This document shows positions 8,457-16,089 of a DNA stretch of 40,094 nucleotides, piece after piece; positions within the stretch are counted from its first letter, which is position 1; the number at the start of each line of letters is the position of its first letter. Origin of the DNA: JAXHUA01 sp034189695. Lineage in GTDB: Bacteria; Chloroflexota; Dehalococcoidia; E44-bin15. Made by a program: the position numbers and the translations under genes. The notes beneath the pieces were generated by a model that worked only from the letters and a program-made list of their open reading frames with translations, did not search any database and was not told the origin of the DNA. The DNA lies in NCBI GenBank assembly GCA_034189695.1, contig JAXHUA010000185.1, forward strand, positions 1-40,094, in the 5' to 3' direction.

Positions 8457-8505
8457 AAAAAAGAGAGAGCCGGCCATCTTCTCCGCTAGGAGACACAGCC
8501 GACTC
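8457..8505 (-). terminator. Intrinsic terminator inside the leader of the surface-protein gene
   Basis: Reading the minus strand, GAGTCGGC (8505-8498) pairs with GCCGGCTC (8474-8467) with one G-U pair. An inner stem GGAGA/TCTCC with loop GCTA follows, then TCTC and six U residues (8462-8457). It lies about 150 nt before the start codon, so it could attenuate that gene or end a free RNA. Confidence 0.7.
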
Positions 8506-8866
8506 CCGCTGACCTACCTTGGTTCGCGGGGCGCCTTGCGCTTCGCCAAGGGCTGATGCGCTGACTGCGTGCTCCTGATGCCTTGGACCCCACGGAGTCA
8601 CCACCTCGCGTGGGCATCGTTTACCCTAGCCAGTGCTATCTGTTCGACTCACCTCGAAACGGGAAGCGCACTGCCGGCGCGGTTTCGCTGTCGAGTTCAC
8701 AAACCCGACACTGCCGAGTCCGCGCTTCGCTTCCCCGCTCCCCGAAAAACATAGTGGCCAGACCCTCGCTCAAATGCATCTGCATCACTTGCGGGATCTG
8801 GCCTCTGATGACCGGATCACGATTTGATTCGCTTTGCAGCCAGATTGCTGAACAGTATCGTAAGCG
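8457..8866 (-). ncRNA. Candidate structured leader or non-coding RNA, about 410 nt, unassigned
   Basis: Transcription from the promoter at 8873-8902 to the terminator at 8457 would give about 410 nt without a convincing coding frame. Paired segments (plus coordinates) are: GGCCAGA 8756-8762 with 8797-8803, extended by CCC/GGG; GGGAAGCG 8661-8668 with 8728-8735; CGCGG 8678-8682 with 8720-8724; TGTCGAGTT 8689-8697 with 8702-8710, one mismatch; GATGCC 8577-8582 with 8613-8618, enclosing two small hairpins; and GCTAGG 8485-8490 with 8625-8630. The last competes with the terminator stem, a riboswitch-like arrangement. I see no RNase P, tmRNA, SRP, T-box or common riboswitch signatures. Confidence 0.55.
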
Positions 8867-8872
8867 CCTAGA

Positions 8873-8902
8873 TGTATAGCATAGTCGCGATGCTCGTGTC
8901 AA
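8873..8902 (-). promoter_or_regulatory. Strong promoter for the structured leader RNA
   Basis: On the minus strand, -35 TTGACA (8902-8897), an 18-nt spacer and -10 TATACA (8878-8873) are preceded by TGC, an extended -10. The start would be near 8866, some 556 nt upstream of the surface-protein start codon. Confidence 0.7.
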
Positions 8903-8939
8903 CCCCAGTACGGTATTGGGCAAACGGGCGCCGGCCCGC

Positions 8940-9686
8940 CTAGCGCCGTTTTCTCTGTTTCTCTCGTTCCTTCATCAGCGTGGCCCACCACTCGCAATCG
9001 AGGAAGCTGCCGGGCGGCACGTTGACCATCCGGTGAAAGAGCTGCGGCGAGACGGTGAAGGCGAGGGTATCCGGCGGCAGGTGCCGCCGCATGGCGATGT
9101 CGGTGCCGCCGACTACCGCCTTCTCGCCGCCGTACTCCTCGACGGCCCCCCACAGCATGGAGCAGCCCGATCCGAACGGGGCCACCACCATGTCCACGGT
9201 GGACCAGTACCCGGAGAGAGTCGTCAGCGCCGACAGGCGGTCGGGATCGACGAAGAAGGACAGAGTCTTCACGCTGTCCCACTGGTCGAGCTTGAGGGGG
9301 CCGATAAGGACATGGCCGGACCGCGGCTTCAGTCGCGTGTGCTTGTCAAGCCACTCCGCGGCGATCTCGGGTGAGGCCTTCAGTCCCTCGCCGGGCAGCT
9401 CTTCGGTGCCGCAGGTGAGGAAGTACTCGATACTGGGCATGATGGTGTCTCGCAGGCCGAGATGGAAAAGGCCTCCGGGGCAGCCCTTTCCCTCGCCGGT
9501 GAGCACCAGCGTATCGCCCTTGAGCCACCGTGTGTAGTAGGCGAAGCAGCAGTTGTGGCTGCCGGGCTTCACCAGCGGCCTGAAGGCCTGGGTGTCTTCG
9601 CTGTCGTACACGGCGATGACCGGTGTTTCGATTCGCAGCGCCTTGAGCAGGGCGTCCACCTTCTCCTGGGCCGGTGCTTCAGTCAT
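8940..9686 (-). CDS. DUF169 family protein
   Basis: 248 aa. Recognised as DUF169 from its conserved features: the KPGSHNCCFAYYTRW segment near residues 40-55 with a Cys pair, LVLTGEGKGCPGG near 60-73, and a C-terminal half with GSGCSMLWGAVEEYGGEKAVVGG. DUF169 proteins are common in anaerobes; their role is not established, although the conserved cysteines suggest a cofactor or metal site. The ATG at 9686 follows AAGGGAGG; the frame is open to 9869 but that part overlaps lexA and is not conserved. It lies downstream of lexA, separated by a hairpin. Confidence 0.85.
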   Translation of the reverse strand: MTEAPAQEKVDALLKALRIETPVIAVYDSEDTQAFRPLVKPGSHNCCFAYYTRWLKGDTLVLTGEGKGCPGGLFHLGLRDTIMPSIEYFLTCGTEELPGEGLKASPEIAAEWLDKHTRLKPRSGHVLIGPLKLDQWDSVKTLSFFVDPDRLSALTTLSGYWSTVDMVVAPFGSGCSMLWGAVEEYGGEKAVVGGTDIAMRRHLPPDTLAFTVSPQLFHRMVNVPPGSFLDCEWWATLMKEREKQRKRR

Positions 9687-9755
9687 TGCTGTGCCTCCCT
9701 TTGGAATGAGAATCAGGAACGCGTGGCTCCGTGGCCTTCGAGGCGACCGTCCTCC

Positions 9756-9780
9756 AAACGGGCGTCCCGAGCGCCCGTTT
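9756..9780 (-). terminator. Perfect 9-bp inverted repeat after lexA
   Basis: AAACGGGCG (9756-9764) and CGCCCGTTT (9772-9780) flank a 7-base loop, three bases beyond the lexA stop. The stem ends in A/T triplets on both sides and could work as a weak terminator in either direction. Confidence 0.5.
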
Positions 9781-9783
9781 CGT

Positions 9784-10410
9784 CTACGCCAGCCGCCGGA
9801 TGACGCCGACGACCCTGCCCTGTATCTCCACGTTCCGGGGGTCGGCATAGATGGGGGCCATGCTCTCATTGGCTGGCTGCAGCCGGACCTTCCCGTTCTC
9901 CAGGTAGAACTTCTTCAGAGTCGCCTCGCCCTCGTCCTTCAGCCAGGCGGCGACCATGTCGCCGTTTTCCGCCGTGGATGCCTGCTGCATCAACACCAGG
10001 TCGCCCTCGACGATGAGGGCGTCGATCATCGACGTGCCCTTGACCCGCAGAGCATAGATGGCCTCCTTGCACCGCGTGAACCCCTCGGGAAGCTCGACCG
10101 TGTCGGCTGTGCGCTCGGGGCTCCATGCGTCGGCGCTGGGTACGGGTATGGGTTCACCCGCGGCGATGGTGCCGATGACCGGCACGCGGAGCACGGGCCG
10201 GTCGCCCAGGCCAATGCCCCGGGACACCTCGCGGTCCCTGGTGATGTGCCCGTCTTTCTCAAGGACCCTGAGGTTGTACTCCACGACGGAGGTGGAACTG
10301 ATGTCGCACCCCCGGGCGATGTCCCTGATGGTGGGCGGGTAGCCCCGGTCATCGATGAACCAGCGAAGGAACTCCATTATGCGAGCCTGCTTGGCGGAAA
10401 GCTTCTTCAT
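9784..10410 (-). CDS. lexA: LexA, SOS-response repressor and autoprotease
   Basis: 208 aa, full length. The N-terminal winged helix (residues 1-65, with YPPTIRDIA and the recognition helix STSVVEYNL) binds SOS boxes. The C-terminal S24 peptidase domain has the self-cleavage site Ala84-Gly85 (TIAAGEPIPV), catalytic Ser127 (KGTSM) and Lys166 (ATLKKF). RecA-stimulated cleavage would derepress the SOS regulon (family knowledge). GGGGAGG precedes the ATG. A palindromic box lies between its -10 and start codon, so it should repress itself. Confidence 0.96.
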   Translation of the reverse strand: MKKLSAKQARIMEFLRWFIDDRGYPPTIRDIARGCDISSTSVVEYNLRVLEKDGHITRDREVSRGIGLGDRPVLRVPVIGTIAAGEPIPVPSADAWSPERTADTVELPEGFTRCKEAIYALRVKGTSMIDALIVEGDLVLMQQASTAENGDMVAAWLKDEGEATLKKFYLENGKVRLQPANESMAPIYADPRNVEIQGRVVGVIRRLA

Positions 10411-10426
10411 ACAACGCCTCCCCTAC

Positions 10427-10440
10427 CGAACACTTGTTCT
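10427..10440 (-). promoter_or_regulatory. LexA operator (SOS box), Gram-positive type
   Basis: CGAACACTTGTTCT contains the perfect palindrome GAAC-ACTT-GTTC, matching the CGAAC-N4-GTTCG box of Bacillus/actinobacterial LexA. It sits immediately after the -10, over the likely transcription start of lexA. Confidence 0.85.
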
Positions 10441-10443
10441 AGA

Positions 10444-10472
10444 AGGATAGCACTGCATGTGGCTGGTGTCAA
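10444..10472 (-). promoter_or_regulatory. lexA promoter
   Basis: Minus strand -35 TTGACA (10472-10467), 17-nt spacer, -10 TATCCT (10449-10444). The SOS box overlaps the start point downstream. Confidence 0.75.
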
Positions 10473-10722
10473 TACCTGCACTGTGGCGTAGGGGTTGGAG
10501 CAATCCGGACACGCGGTTATGGGGGGTGGGTGGTGACGTGCGGATGGCCTTGCCTGCCGCGTAAGAAAAGCGGCCGCCCCCGATTGGGTCGAGACGTAAT
10601 GCGAGGCGAGGGCGAGGTGGCTGTTTGGCGTCGTGTATGTACGAGCAGCCACAAACCGGCCCACTATCGGGGGCAGCCAGGGCTGTTGCGCATCACCGTC
10701 TTGCGGTGGAACGGCAGGCGTA
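10473..10722. other. Intergenic stretch without a recognisable gene
   Basis: Apart from the lexA promoter at its left edge, I see no coding frame, tRNA, repeat or terminator here that I can support. Short frames on both strands lack ribosome binding sites and family resemblance. Confidence 0.5.
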
Positions 10723-10890
10723 TCATGAAGGGATGCGCAAACGTCTGGCCAGGCTCTGGAGGTCGTCCTTGAGGGCATCCTCCGCCCGCCGGCGCTCGAC
10801 CTCTGCTGCCTCGAGCTCGCTGATTCGGCGCAGGAGCTTCAGTACGAGGTTCGCCAGCTCTTCGTGAGTGCTGTCAATGCTGGGAGGCAT
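10723..10890 (-). CDS. Small coiled-coil protein
   Basis: 55 aa. Nearly all of it is charged helix (ELANLVLKLLRRISELEA, then ERRRAEDALKDDLQSL), like the signalling coiled coil between PAS domains and histidine kinase cores. It may be a small free-standing coiled coil or a remnant of such a kinase. The ATG at 10890 is preferred over the in-frame start at 10989 because GGAGA lies 4 nt upstream. No partner is evident; the nearest gene on this strand is the two-component pair about 430 bases away. Confidence 0.4.
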   Translation of the reverse strand: MPPSIDSTHEELANLVLKLLRRISELEAAEVERRRAEDALKDDLQSLARRLRIPS

Positions 10891-11324
10891 GTTGTCTCCG
10901 GGGAGCCTACCGGACTGCGGCTCCGGGTCAACGGTGACCCAGGCCTGCCGGTGTTCTGGTGCCATCTGGGTCGCGCCGGGCGTTGGCACCGATATTCGCG
11001 GCTGGGATGGGCGTCCCTATCCCCTGTGCTGCAACCCTGCCTCAAGGGTGTCATTGGAATCTGATTGCCGGGTCGCAGGGTGCAAATGCAGCAATGTGAC
11101 TATGTGAAACCTGGAGCGTGTGCAGCACAGCTCAACGCTTATGCTTTGCCGCCAACCGTCTCTTCCGGGCGACCCAGACGGCCATTTGGTAAAGCCTATA
11201 TGGCATGGCGCGGGCGGTCAATCAGGATATGGCTGAACTGCCATAGTGCAATGGACGAATCTGGGCGAGCCAAAGACTGACAACGGGATTCACCGGCACT
11301 GTGGGCAAGGGCGCCGGTCGGCTG
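10891..11324. other. Intergenic stretch without a recognisable gene
   Basis: This 434-base stretch lies between the small coiled-coil frame and the response regulator. I find no supported gene, RNA or repeat. A TTGACC with a poor -10 on the minus strand around 11200 is too weak to call. Confidence 0.5.
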
Positions 11325-11996
11325 CTACGGATGCGGAGGCATGTGATCGTCCAGGGTGGTCAGCCCTTCACGAATGGCCAGTTTCACCAGGGCGGCCACG
11401 TTGTGGACGTCGAGCTTCTCCATGATTCGCCTGCGTTGAGTCTCGACTGTCTTCACGCTCGAACCCAGAGTGAAGGCGATCTCCTTCGCCGATGCACCCT
11501 CCGCGATCAGTTGAAGCACCTCTCGCTCTCGCTGGGACAGGAGGGACAGCTTTGACCCCTCTTCCTGCTTCAACTGCCGCACGTAGCCGTCGACGACCGT
11601 TCTGGCCACGCCTGGACTCAGGTACGTGCCCCCCTCCATCGCCAGCCGGACTGCGTTCGCCAGTTCCTCAACGGCGCAGTCTTTCAGAAGGTAGCCGGCG
11701 GCCCCGGCATCGAGGACGCCGTGCACGAACCCCTCGTCTGAGTACATTGAGAGGGCTATTACCTTGACAGAAGGCTGGCTCGTCCTGATCTGCCGTGTGG
11801 CCTCAACCCCGTTCATGCCGGGCATTGCCAGGTCCATGACCACAACGTCGGGCTTGAGCTCCTGGACAACGTCCACGGCACTTCGCCCGTCGTCTGCCTC
11901 GCCAACGACCTTGATGTCCGGTTCGTCTTCGAGAAGGCTGCGCAGGCCCTGGCGCACGATAGTGTGGTCGTCTGCCACAACAACCCGTATGCTCAT
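11325..11996 (-). CDS. NarL/LuxR-type response regulator
   Basis: 223 aa transcription factor. The receiver domain (residues 1-120) has acidic pair D9-D10, phospho-acceptor D55 (VVMDLAMPG) and the switch Lys in LLKD. The C-terminal LuxR-type helix-turn-helix (about 150-212) is LSQREREVLQLIAEGASAKEIA plus SSVKTVETQRRRIMEKL. The ATG at 11996 overlaps the kinase stop codon as TGATG, so the pair is translationally coupled and the kinase is its evident partner. Targets are unknown. Confidence 0.93.
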   Translation of the reverse strand: MSIRVVVADDHTIVRQGLRSLLEDEPDIKVVGEADDGRSAVDVVQELKPDVVVMDLAMPGMNGVEATRQIRTSQPSVKVIALSMYSDEGFVHGVLDAGAAGYLLKDCAVEELANAVRLAMEGGTYLSPGVARTVVDGYVRQLKQEEGSKLSLLSQREREVLQLIAEGASAKEIAFTLGSSVKTVETQRRRIMEKLDVHNVAALVKLAIREGLTTLDDHMPPHP

Positions 11997-13717
11997 CACA
12001 GTTGCCCCTTATCTTGCCTCGCAGAATCCAGAGGCGAGGCCAGCATGACCCGGGTGCCTTCGCCGGGACTGGACTCGATCTCCATCATGCCCCCCGCTTC
12101 GCTCAGTCGCTGGCCGATGCTGAACAGGCCGAATGCATCCGAGCGCCCATCGAGCTTGGAAGGGTCGAATCCAACCCCGTTATCCTCCACCAGGATGTGA
12201 ATGAGGTCATCGTCTCTCCAGGTGCGTATGCGGACTTCGTCTGCGCCGGAGTGCTCAACCACGTTCGTCAGCAGTTCACGCACGGCCTGGAACAACATGC
12301 CGCGCGCATCGAACGTGACCGGCTTGAACTTGCCGTCGTCCTCCAGCGTACACTCGATGCTGTGCTCGTACCTCAAATTCTCCCCCAGCGATTTGAGAGC
12401 CGCCTCCAGGCCCAACTGATAGAGGGCGGGAGGGCTGAGGTCGTATGTCAGCGCACGGGCCTGCCCGATCGCCTCACTCAGGAGCATCGTGACCTCATCG
12501 ACCCTGTGACCGAGCCCGACGGGCTCCAGGGGCTCGCGCAATACAGCGAGCTTGATGCGAGCCGCCGCCAGGGTTTGCCCCACCCGGTCATGCAGGCTGT
12601 CCGCCAGGCGCCTCCTCTCGCGCTCCTCGGCTGCGGAGAGGCGGGCCGCGAGCGTGCGGAGCCTTGCCTGGTAGTGCCGGACCATCCCATCAGCGATCCT
12701 GCGCTCCGTCTCGTCCATGCCGGAAGCCAGCACGCCGAGCGCCTTGCCCGACTCGTCTGTGAGAAGAGTGTTCCGCCAGACTATGATGCGTTCCTCACCG
12801 CTGCGGGTGAGCACGGGGTTCTCGTGCGCCTCGGGGACAGTCCTCTTGCCTGCCAATATGTCGTTATGGAGCGCGGTGAGGTCCGCACGAGCCCCGGCTG
12901 GCAGGAAGGTATCGAACCAGTCTTTCCCCAGGATCTCCTCCTCTTCGTAGCCGAGGACCTCGCAGGCCTTGCGGTTGGCCAGCTGGACCGTCCGATCAGT
13001 GCCGATAACCAGGATCATTGACCCTGCCACGTCCAGGTAGTGCTGCGCCCGGTCTCTCTCCCGTTGCGCCAGTCGCAGGGCGGTCCTGCTCTCCTCGTAC
13101 AGGCGGGCGTTCTCGATGCCGACCGCTATCTCGTTGCCGATAGCTTTCAGCATCTCCAGCTCAATGTCCGAGTAGCGGCGCGGCTCGCGGCTGAGCAGGC
13201 TCAGACCGCCGAGCATCCCGCTTGCTGACCACAGTGGGATAGTCACATAGCCCTCGGACGGAAAGCCTCCGTTTTCTGCCGCCTGGCGCACCGCACGGTA
13301 CGCCCCGGGGCCGAGGATCCTGCCCGTTCTGAAGGCGGGCTCGGGATACTTCCGCCAGCGCTCGATGGCTGCTGGAGATACCTGGATGCTTCTCAGGGCG
13401 GCGGCGTATGTTTCCGATATGCCACAGTAAGCTCGGAGGACCAGGCGCCCCGTTCCTCTATCAAAAAGGTGCACGTAGCCGGCGTCGGTGCCGACAACCT
13501 CCATGGCCTTTTCCAGGGCGCTCTCGAGGACCTCGTCCAGGTCCAGCGAGTGGGTCACGGCCGCGCTGATGGCATGGAGCGCTCTAATCCATTTGAGGTC
13601 GTGAAGGCCTGCTTCTGTCAGCGGGCTGCGCTCCGCTACCTCACACACCGCCAGCCGCTGGCGAAGCTGGACCAGTTCCTCCACGAGCTGCGCCTTCGTT
13701 TTCCGTTCGTCTCTCAT
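11996..13717 (-). CDS. GAF-PAS sensor histidine kinase (NarX-like, HisKA_3)
   Basis: 573 aa, with no membrane helix, so probably a soluble sensor. Order: short coiled coil (1-60), GAF domain (about 60-215, ending in AVGIENARLYEES), PAS domain (about 230-345, VQLANRKACEVLGYEEEEILG), HisKA_3 dimerisation domain with the phospho-His in LADSLHDRVGQ at about residue 376, and an HATPase_c domain (RELLTNVVEHSGA, DNGVGFD, GLFSIGQRL). GAF plus PAS suggests a small-molecule, redox or gas signal. The start at 13717 is chosen because the longer start at 13840 lies next to the -10 of the promoter upstream. Confidence 0.9.
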   Translation of the reverse strand: MRDERKTKAQLVEELVQLRQRLAVCEVAERSPLTEAGLHDLKWIRALHAISAAVTHSLDLDEVLESALEKAMEVVGTDAGYVHLFDRGTGRLVLRAYCGISETYAAALRSIQVSPAAIERWRKYPEPAFRTGRILGPGAYRAVRQAAENGGFPSEGYVTIPLWSASGMLGGLSLLSREPRRYSDIELEMLKAIGNEIAVGIENARLYEESRTALRLAQRERDRAQHYLDVAGSMILVIGTDRTVQLANRKACEVLGYEEEEILGKDWFDTFLPAGARADLTALHNDILAGKRTVPEAHENPVLTRSGEERIIVWRNTLLTDESGKALGVLASGMDETERRIADGMVRHYQARLRTLAARLSAAEERERRRLADSLHDRVGQTLAAARIKLAVLREPLEPVGLGHRVDEVTMLLSEAIGQARALTYDLSPPALYQLGLEAALKSLGENLRYEHSIECTLEDDGKFKPVTFDARGMLFQAVRELLTNVVEHSGADEVRIRTWRDDDLIHILVEDNGVGFDPSKLDGRSDAFGLFSIGQRLSEAGGMMEIESSPGEGTRVMLASPLDSARQDKGQL

Positions 13718-13831
13718 CTCGAGACATCCGTACCAGCGCCGTGGTTCTGCTTCCTCGAGCAAGCCGTACGCTCTCGGACCGATTGTGGATACCTGCGACC
13801 CGCGATGTTCAAACGGGAGCCAGCGCCTATA

Positions 13832-13860
13832 CTCATACAACTATGGGCTGGACATGTCAA
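13832..13860 (-). promoter_or_regulatory. Promoter for the kinase/regulator pair
   Basis: Minus strand -35 TTGACA (13860-13855), 17-nt spacer, -10 TATGAG (13837-13832). The leader to the ATG at 13717 would be about 110 nt. Confidence 0.55.
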
Positions 13861-13902
13861 TGGTGACTTCGTGGCGTCTCCCCCTCCCTCCCGCCGTCCG
13901 CC

Positions 13903-14016
13903 CTGTCATTGCGAGCGGAGCCGCAGGCGGAGCGAAGCAATCCCGGTGGGGTGGTGGGACGGGGGCTGACGCCCCACGCTGAGATTGCTTCGGCGCTGTG
14001 CGCCTCGCAATGACAG
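13903..14016. repeat. Large palindromic MITE-like repeat (CTGTCATTGCGAG family)
   Basis: The left arm begins CTGTCATTGCGAG (13903) and ends GAAGCAATC (13942); the right arm begins GATTGCTTC (13983) and ends CTCGCAATGACAG (14016). The arms are inverted copies around a G-rich centre that contains its own GGGGC/GCCCC hairpin. This end sequence is familiar from short dispersed elements in many bacterial genomes. It has no coding capacity. Confidence 0.8.
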
Positions 14017-14049
14017 ACGGGGCAGTTCTCTTGAGAGTGGAGCGCCGGG

Positions 14050-14093
14050 GGCCGTTCATGCCCCTCACTCCGCTCGGGGCAAGGTTCGACAGG
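14050..14093. repeat. Dispersed repeat B, copy 1
   Basis: A 44-base segment starting GGCCGTTCATGCCCCTCAC and ending GGTTCGACAGG recurs at 26279-26322 with only a few differences. Here it precedes repeat A; at the other site it follows it. Confidence 0.8.
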
Positions 14094-14101
14094 GTCCATC
14101 G

Positions 14102-14162
14102 CCTGGGTAGGTGGGAGCATCCGCTCCCACCGGGCCTGGAGCAGATGCTTCAGGCTACCCGT
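14102..14162. repeat. Dispersed repeat A (double hairpin), copy 1
   Basis: 61 bases, nearly identical to 26173-26233. GGGTAG and CTACCC enclose two hairpins: GGTGGGAGC/GCTCCCACC, and GCCTGGAGCA paired with TGCTTCAGGC (one mismatch here, perfect in copy 2). REP/BIME-like. Confidence 0.85.
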
Positions 14163-14188
14163 CCAGTATAGGCGATTGCCTCATTCCG

Positions 14189-14217
14189 TTCGCCCTGAGC
14201 CCTTCGGCAAGCTCAGG
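14189..14217. repeat. GTTCGCCCTGAGC-type short palindromic repeat
   Basis: It begins GTTCGCCCTGAGC, and CCTGAGC pairs with GCTCAGG around a TTCGG-containing loop. A relative with a perfect stem lies at 26372-26400. Confidence 0.6.
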
Positions 14218-14322
14218 ACAGGCCTGGCGAAGGGTGAGGGTGGAGCGTGGGCCGTTCATGGTTTGACGGTTAGATGAAGAGGGGTACTCTTGGGGGCATG
14301 GCTGCGAAGTGAGGGAAAAGGG

Positions 14323-15267
14323 CTAGGACCGCACAGCGGTGATCGAGCCGGTGTCGCCCACGTTCAGGATGCGGGCCTTCCGGTCAATCCGCTTGATGAG
14401 ACCGCTGAGAACAGCCCCGGGGCCGACCTCAATGAACGTGGAAACCCCGTTGGCGACCATGTACTCCACGCTCTTCTGCCACTGCACGCAGCTTGATATC
14501 TGGTCGACAAGCTCTTCCTTGATGGCACCGGCGGCGGTCATCGGCTCGGCAGTACAGTTGACCACTATGGGCACGCTGGGGTTGCGGAACTCGATGTCGG
14601 AGATGACCTGTGCCATTGCCTCACGGGCGGGCTCCATGAGCGAGGAGTGGAACGCGCCGCTGACCCTCAGCGGTATGGTGTGACGCGCCCCCATGGCTGT
14701 GGCAAGGTCTACGGCCCGGACGAGGGCCTCCCGGGTGCCGCTGAAGACGATCTGCCCCGGCGAGTTCAGGTTGGCCACCTGAACGCCAGTTTCCTGGCAT
14801 ATCTCCTCCATGGAGATCTCGTCGAGGCCGATGATGGCCGCCATGCCTCCGGGAATCTGCTGCCCCGCTTCGTGCATCAGCCTGCCCCTCTCGCGGGTCA
14901 GGCGCACGGCGTCGGCGAAATCGACGACATCGGAGGCAACGAGCGCGGTGTACTCACCCAGGCTGTGGCCCGCCATGAAGACCGGGGTGGTCAGCCCTCC
15001 GGTCGCCTCACACACAGCTCGAAGGCAGGCGACGCTCACGGTGAGGATGGCTGGCTGGGCGTTGACCGTCTGGGAAAGCTCTTCGTCGGGGCCTTCGAAG
15101 CAGAGCCTCGAGAGGGACATTCCCAGGGTGTCGTCCGCCTCCCGAAACGTATCTCTAGCGCTGGGAAAGGCCTCGTGGAGACATCGCCCCATGCCCACCC
15201 ACTGGGCCCCCTGACCGGGGAAGACGTAGGCTGTGTCCTGGGTCCAAGGCCACTTAGTCTGCGTCAA
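14323..15267 (-). CDS. fabD: Malonyl-CoA:ACP transacylase
   Basis: 314 aa enzyme that loads malonate onto acyl carrier protein for fatty acid synthesis. Family signatures: FPGQGAQWVGMG near residues 17-28, catalytic Ser in GHSLGEY near 100-106, catalytic His in SGAFHSSLM near 207, and the QxxxP-type region LNSPGQIV. Length is normal. The start is TTG at 15267 with AGGGAG 7 nt upstream. It follows yceD and rpmF as in the common yceD-rpmF-plsX-fab cluster, here without plsX between. Confidence 0.95.
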   Translation of the reverse strand: MTQTKWPWTQDTAYVFPGQGAQWVGMGRCLHEAFPSARDTFREADDTLGMSLSRLCFEGPDEELSQTVNAQPAILTVSVACLRAVCEATGGLTTPVFMAGHSLGEYTALVASDVVDFADAVRLTRERGRLMHEAGQQIPGGMAAIIGLDEISMEEICQETGVQVANLNSPGQIVFSGTREALVRAVDLATAMGARHTIPLRVSGAFHSSLMEPAREAMAQVISDIEFRNPSVPIVVNCTAEPMTAAGAIKEELVDQISSCVQWQKSVEYMVANGVSTFIEVGPGAVLSGLIKRIDRKARILNVGDTGSITAVRS

Positions 15268-15288
15268 ACGGCCGCTCCCTCTTTAACC

Positions 15289-15480
15289 TCACGTCGCTCG
15301 CTTGGACTTCACGTCGATGGCTTGCCTGCCGTGATACATGCCGCAGACAAGACATACATGATGTGCCAGCTTCGGGCTGTGGCACTGGGGACACAGGTCG
15401 ATGGCAGGCACTTTCACGGCGATGTGAGATCGCCGTTTGCCTTGCCGTGAGCTGCTGGTTCTTCTCTTGGGGACTGCCAT
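15289..15480 (-). CDS. rpmF: Ribosomal protein L32
   Basis: 63 aa component of the large ribosomal subunit. Typical N-terminus MAVPKRRTSSSR followed by a zinc ribbon with four Cys: CPQC near residues 30-33 and CLVC near 43-46. It is therefore the zinc-binding C+ form. The gene sits 6 nt after yceD, the usual pairing in bacteria. Confidence 0.95.
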   Translation of the reverse strand: MAVPKRRTSSSRQGKRRSHIAVKVPAIDLCPQCHSPKLAHHVCLVCGMYHGRQAIDVKSKRAT

Positions 15481-15486
15481 TCCTCG

Positions 15487-15954
15487 TTATCCTTCCCTAT
15501 CATACGACAACATCGCCAGCTTGGCGAGCCTGGGGTCGACATCGCTCCTCGGACAGCCGCAGGGGCCGAGGTTCAGGTTGTGACCGCATACGGGGCACAG
15601 GCCGGCGCAGTTCTCCCGGCAAAGAGGCTTCATCGGCGTGGCAAGAAGCGAGTACTGGCGCACCGCCTCGCTCAGGTCGATCTCACTCCCATCCGTGATG
15701 TAGAACGACCCTTCCTGCGGTTGCAGCATGTACTCTTCCTCAAGCCCGATGGGCACCGTCTGTTCCAGCGGCTGGAGGCACCGGCTGCACACGCCCTTGA
15801 ACGTCGTATAGACTGTGCCCTTGACGAAGATACCCTTGTCGGTGCGTAGCAAGCTCACCGTGCCTGAAGCCGGCGACTCCCCTGCCTGGGTGAAGCCGTA
15901 GCGCCACACAGTCCCGACCGGCTCCTGGATGAGCTGCAATACATCGATAATCAT
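15487..15954 (-). CDS. yceD: YceD family protein (DUF177)
   Basis: 155 aa. The conserved core is CSRCLQPLEQTVPIGLEEEY near residues 56-75 with a Cys pair, and a C-terminal Cys-rich segment (CRENCAGLCPVCGHNLN, then CGC) near 110-134 that looks like a zinc knuckle. YceD proteins are linked to 23S rRNA or ribosome biogenesis and nearly always precede rpmF, as here. First gene of the operon, with a consensus promoter about 30 nt upstream. No Shine-Dalgarno sequence is obvious before the ATG. Confidence 0.9.
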   Translation of the reverse strand: MIIDVLQLIQEPVGTVWRYGFTQAGESPASGTVSLLRTDKGIFVKGTVYTTFKGVCSRCLQPLEQTVPIGLEEEYMLQPQEGSFYITDGSEIDLSEAVRQYSLLATPMKPLCRENCAGLCPVCGHNLNLGPCGCPRSDVDPRLAKLAMLSYDREG

Positions 15955-15989
15955 GGTCGGCTCGGGAGGTACAGAGGTACAATTGACAG

Positions 15990-16018
15990 ATTATAGAGTC
16001 CGAACTTCCTTCTGTCAA
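15990..16018 (-). promoter_or_regulatory. Perfect consensus promoter of the yceD-rpmF-fabD operon
   Basis: Minus strand -35 TTGACA (16018-16013), 17-nt spacer, -10 TATAAT (15995-15990), matching the sigma-70 consensus in all 12 positions. The start would be near 15983, giving a leader of about 29 nt. Confidence 0.88.
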
Positions 16019-16089
16019 GTCATGCCCCGTCATGCGTGGTGCGCCCTTGCTGAGAGGCTGCCGCGCGCCTGCTGCGTGGGCTGAACGGT

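Noticed and set aside
8457..8866. Known housekeeping RNA or riboswitch (RNase P, tmRNA, SRP, 6S, c-di-GMP, cobalamin, c-di-AMP)
   Set aside because: A GNRA-like loop (GCGA in a CCAC/GTGG hairpin) and GGGTAAAC recall c-di-GMP-I, but the conserved core segments of that and the other classes are missing.
13718..13840. Longer N-terminus for the histidine kinase starting at 13840
   Set aside because: This start is adjacent to the -10 of the promoter at 13832-13860, so the message would not carry it; the extra residues are not family-like.
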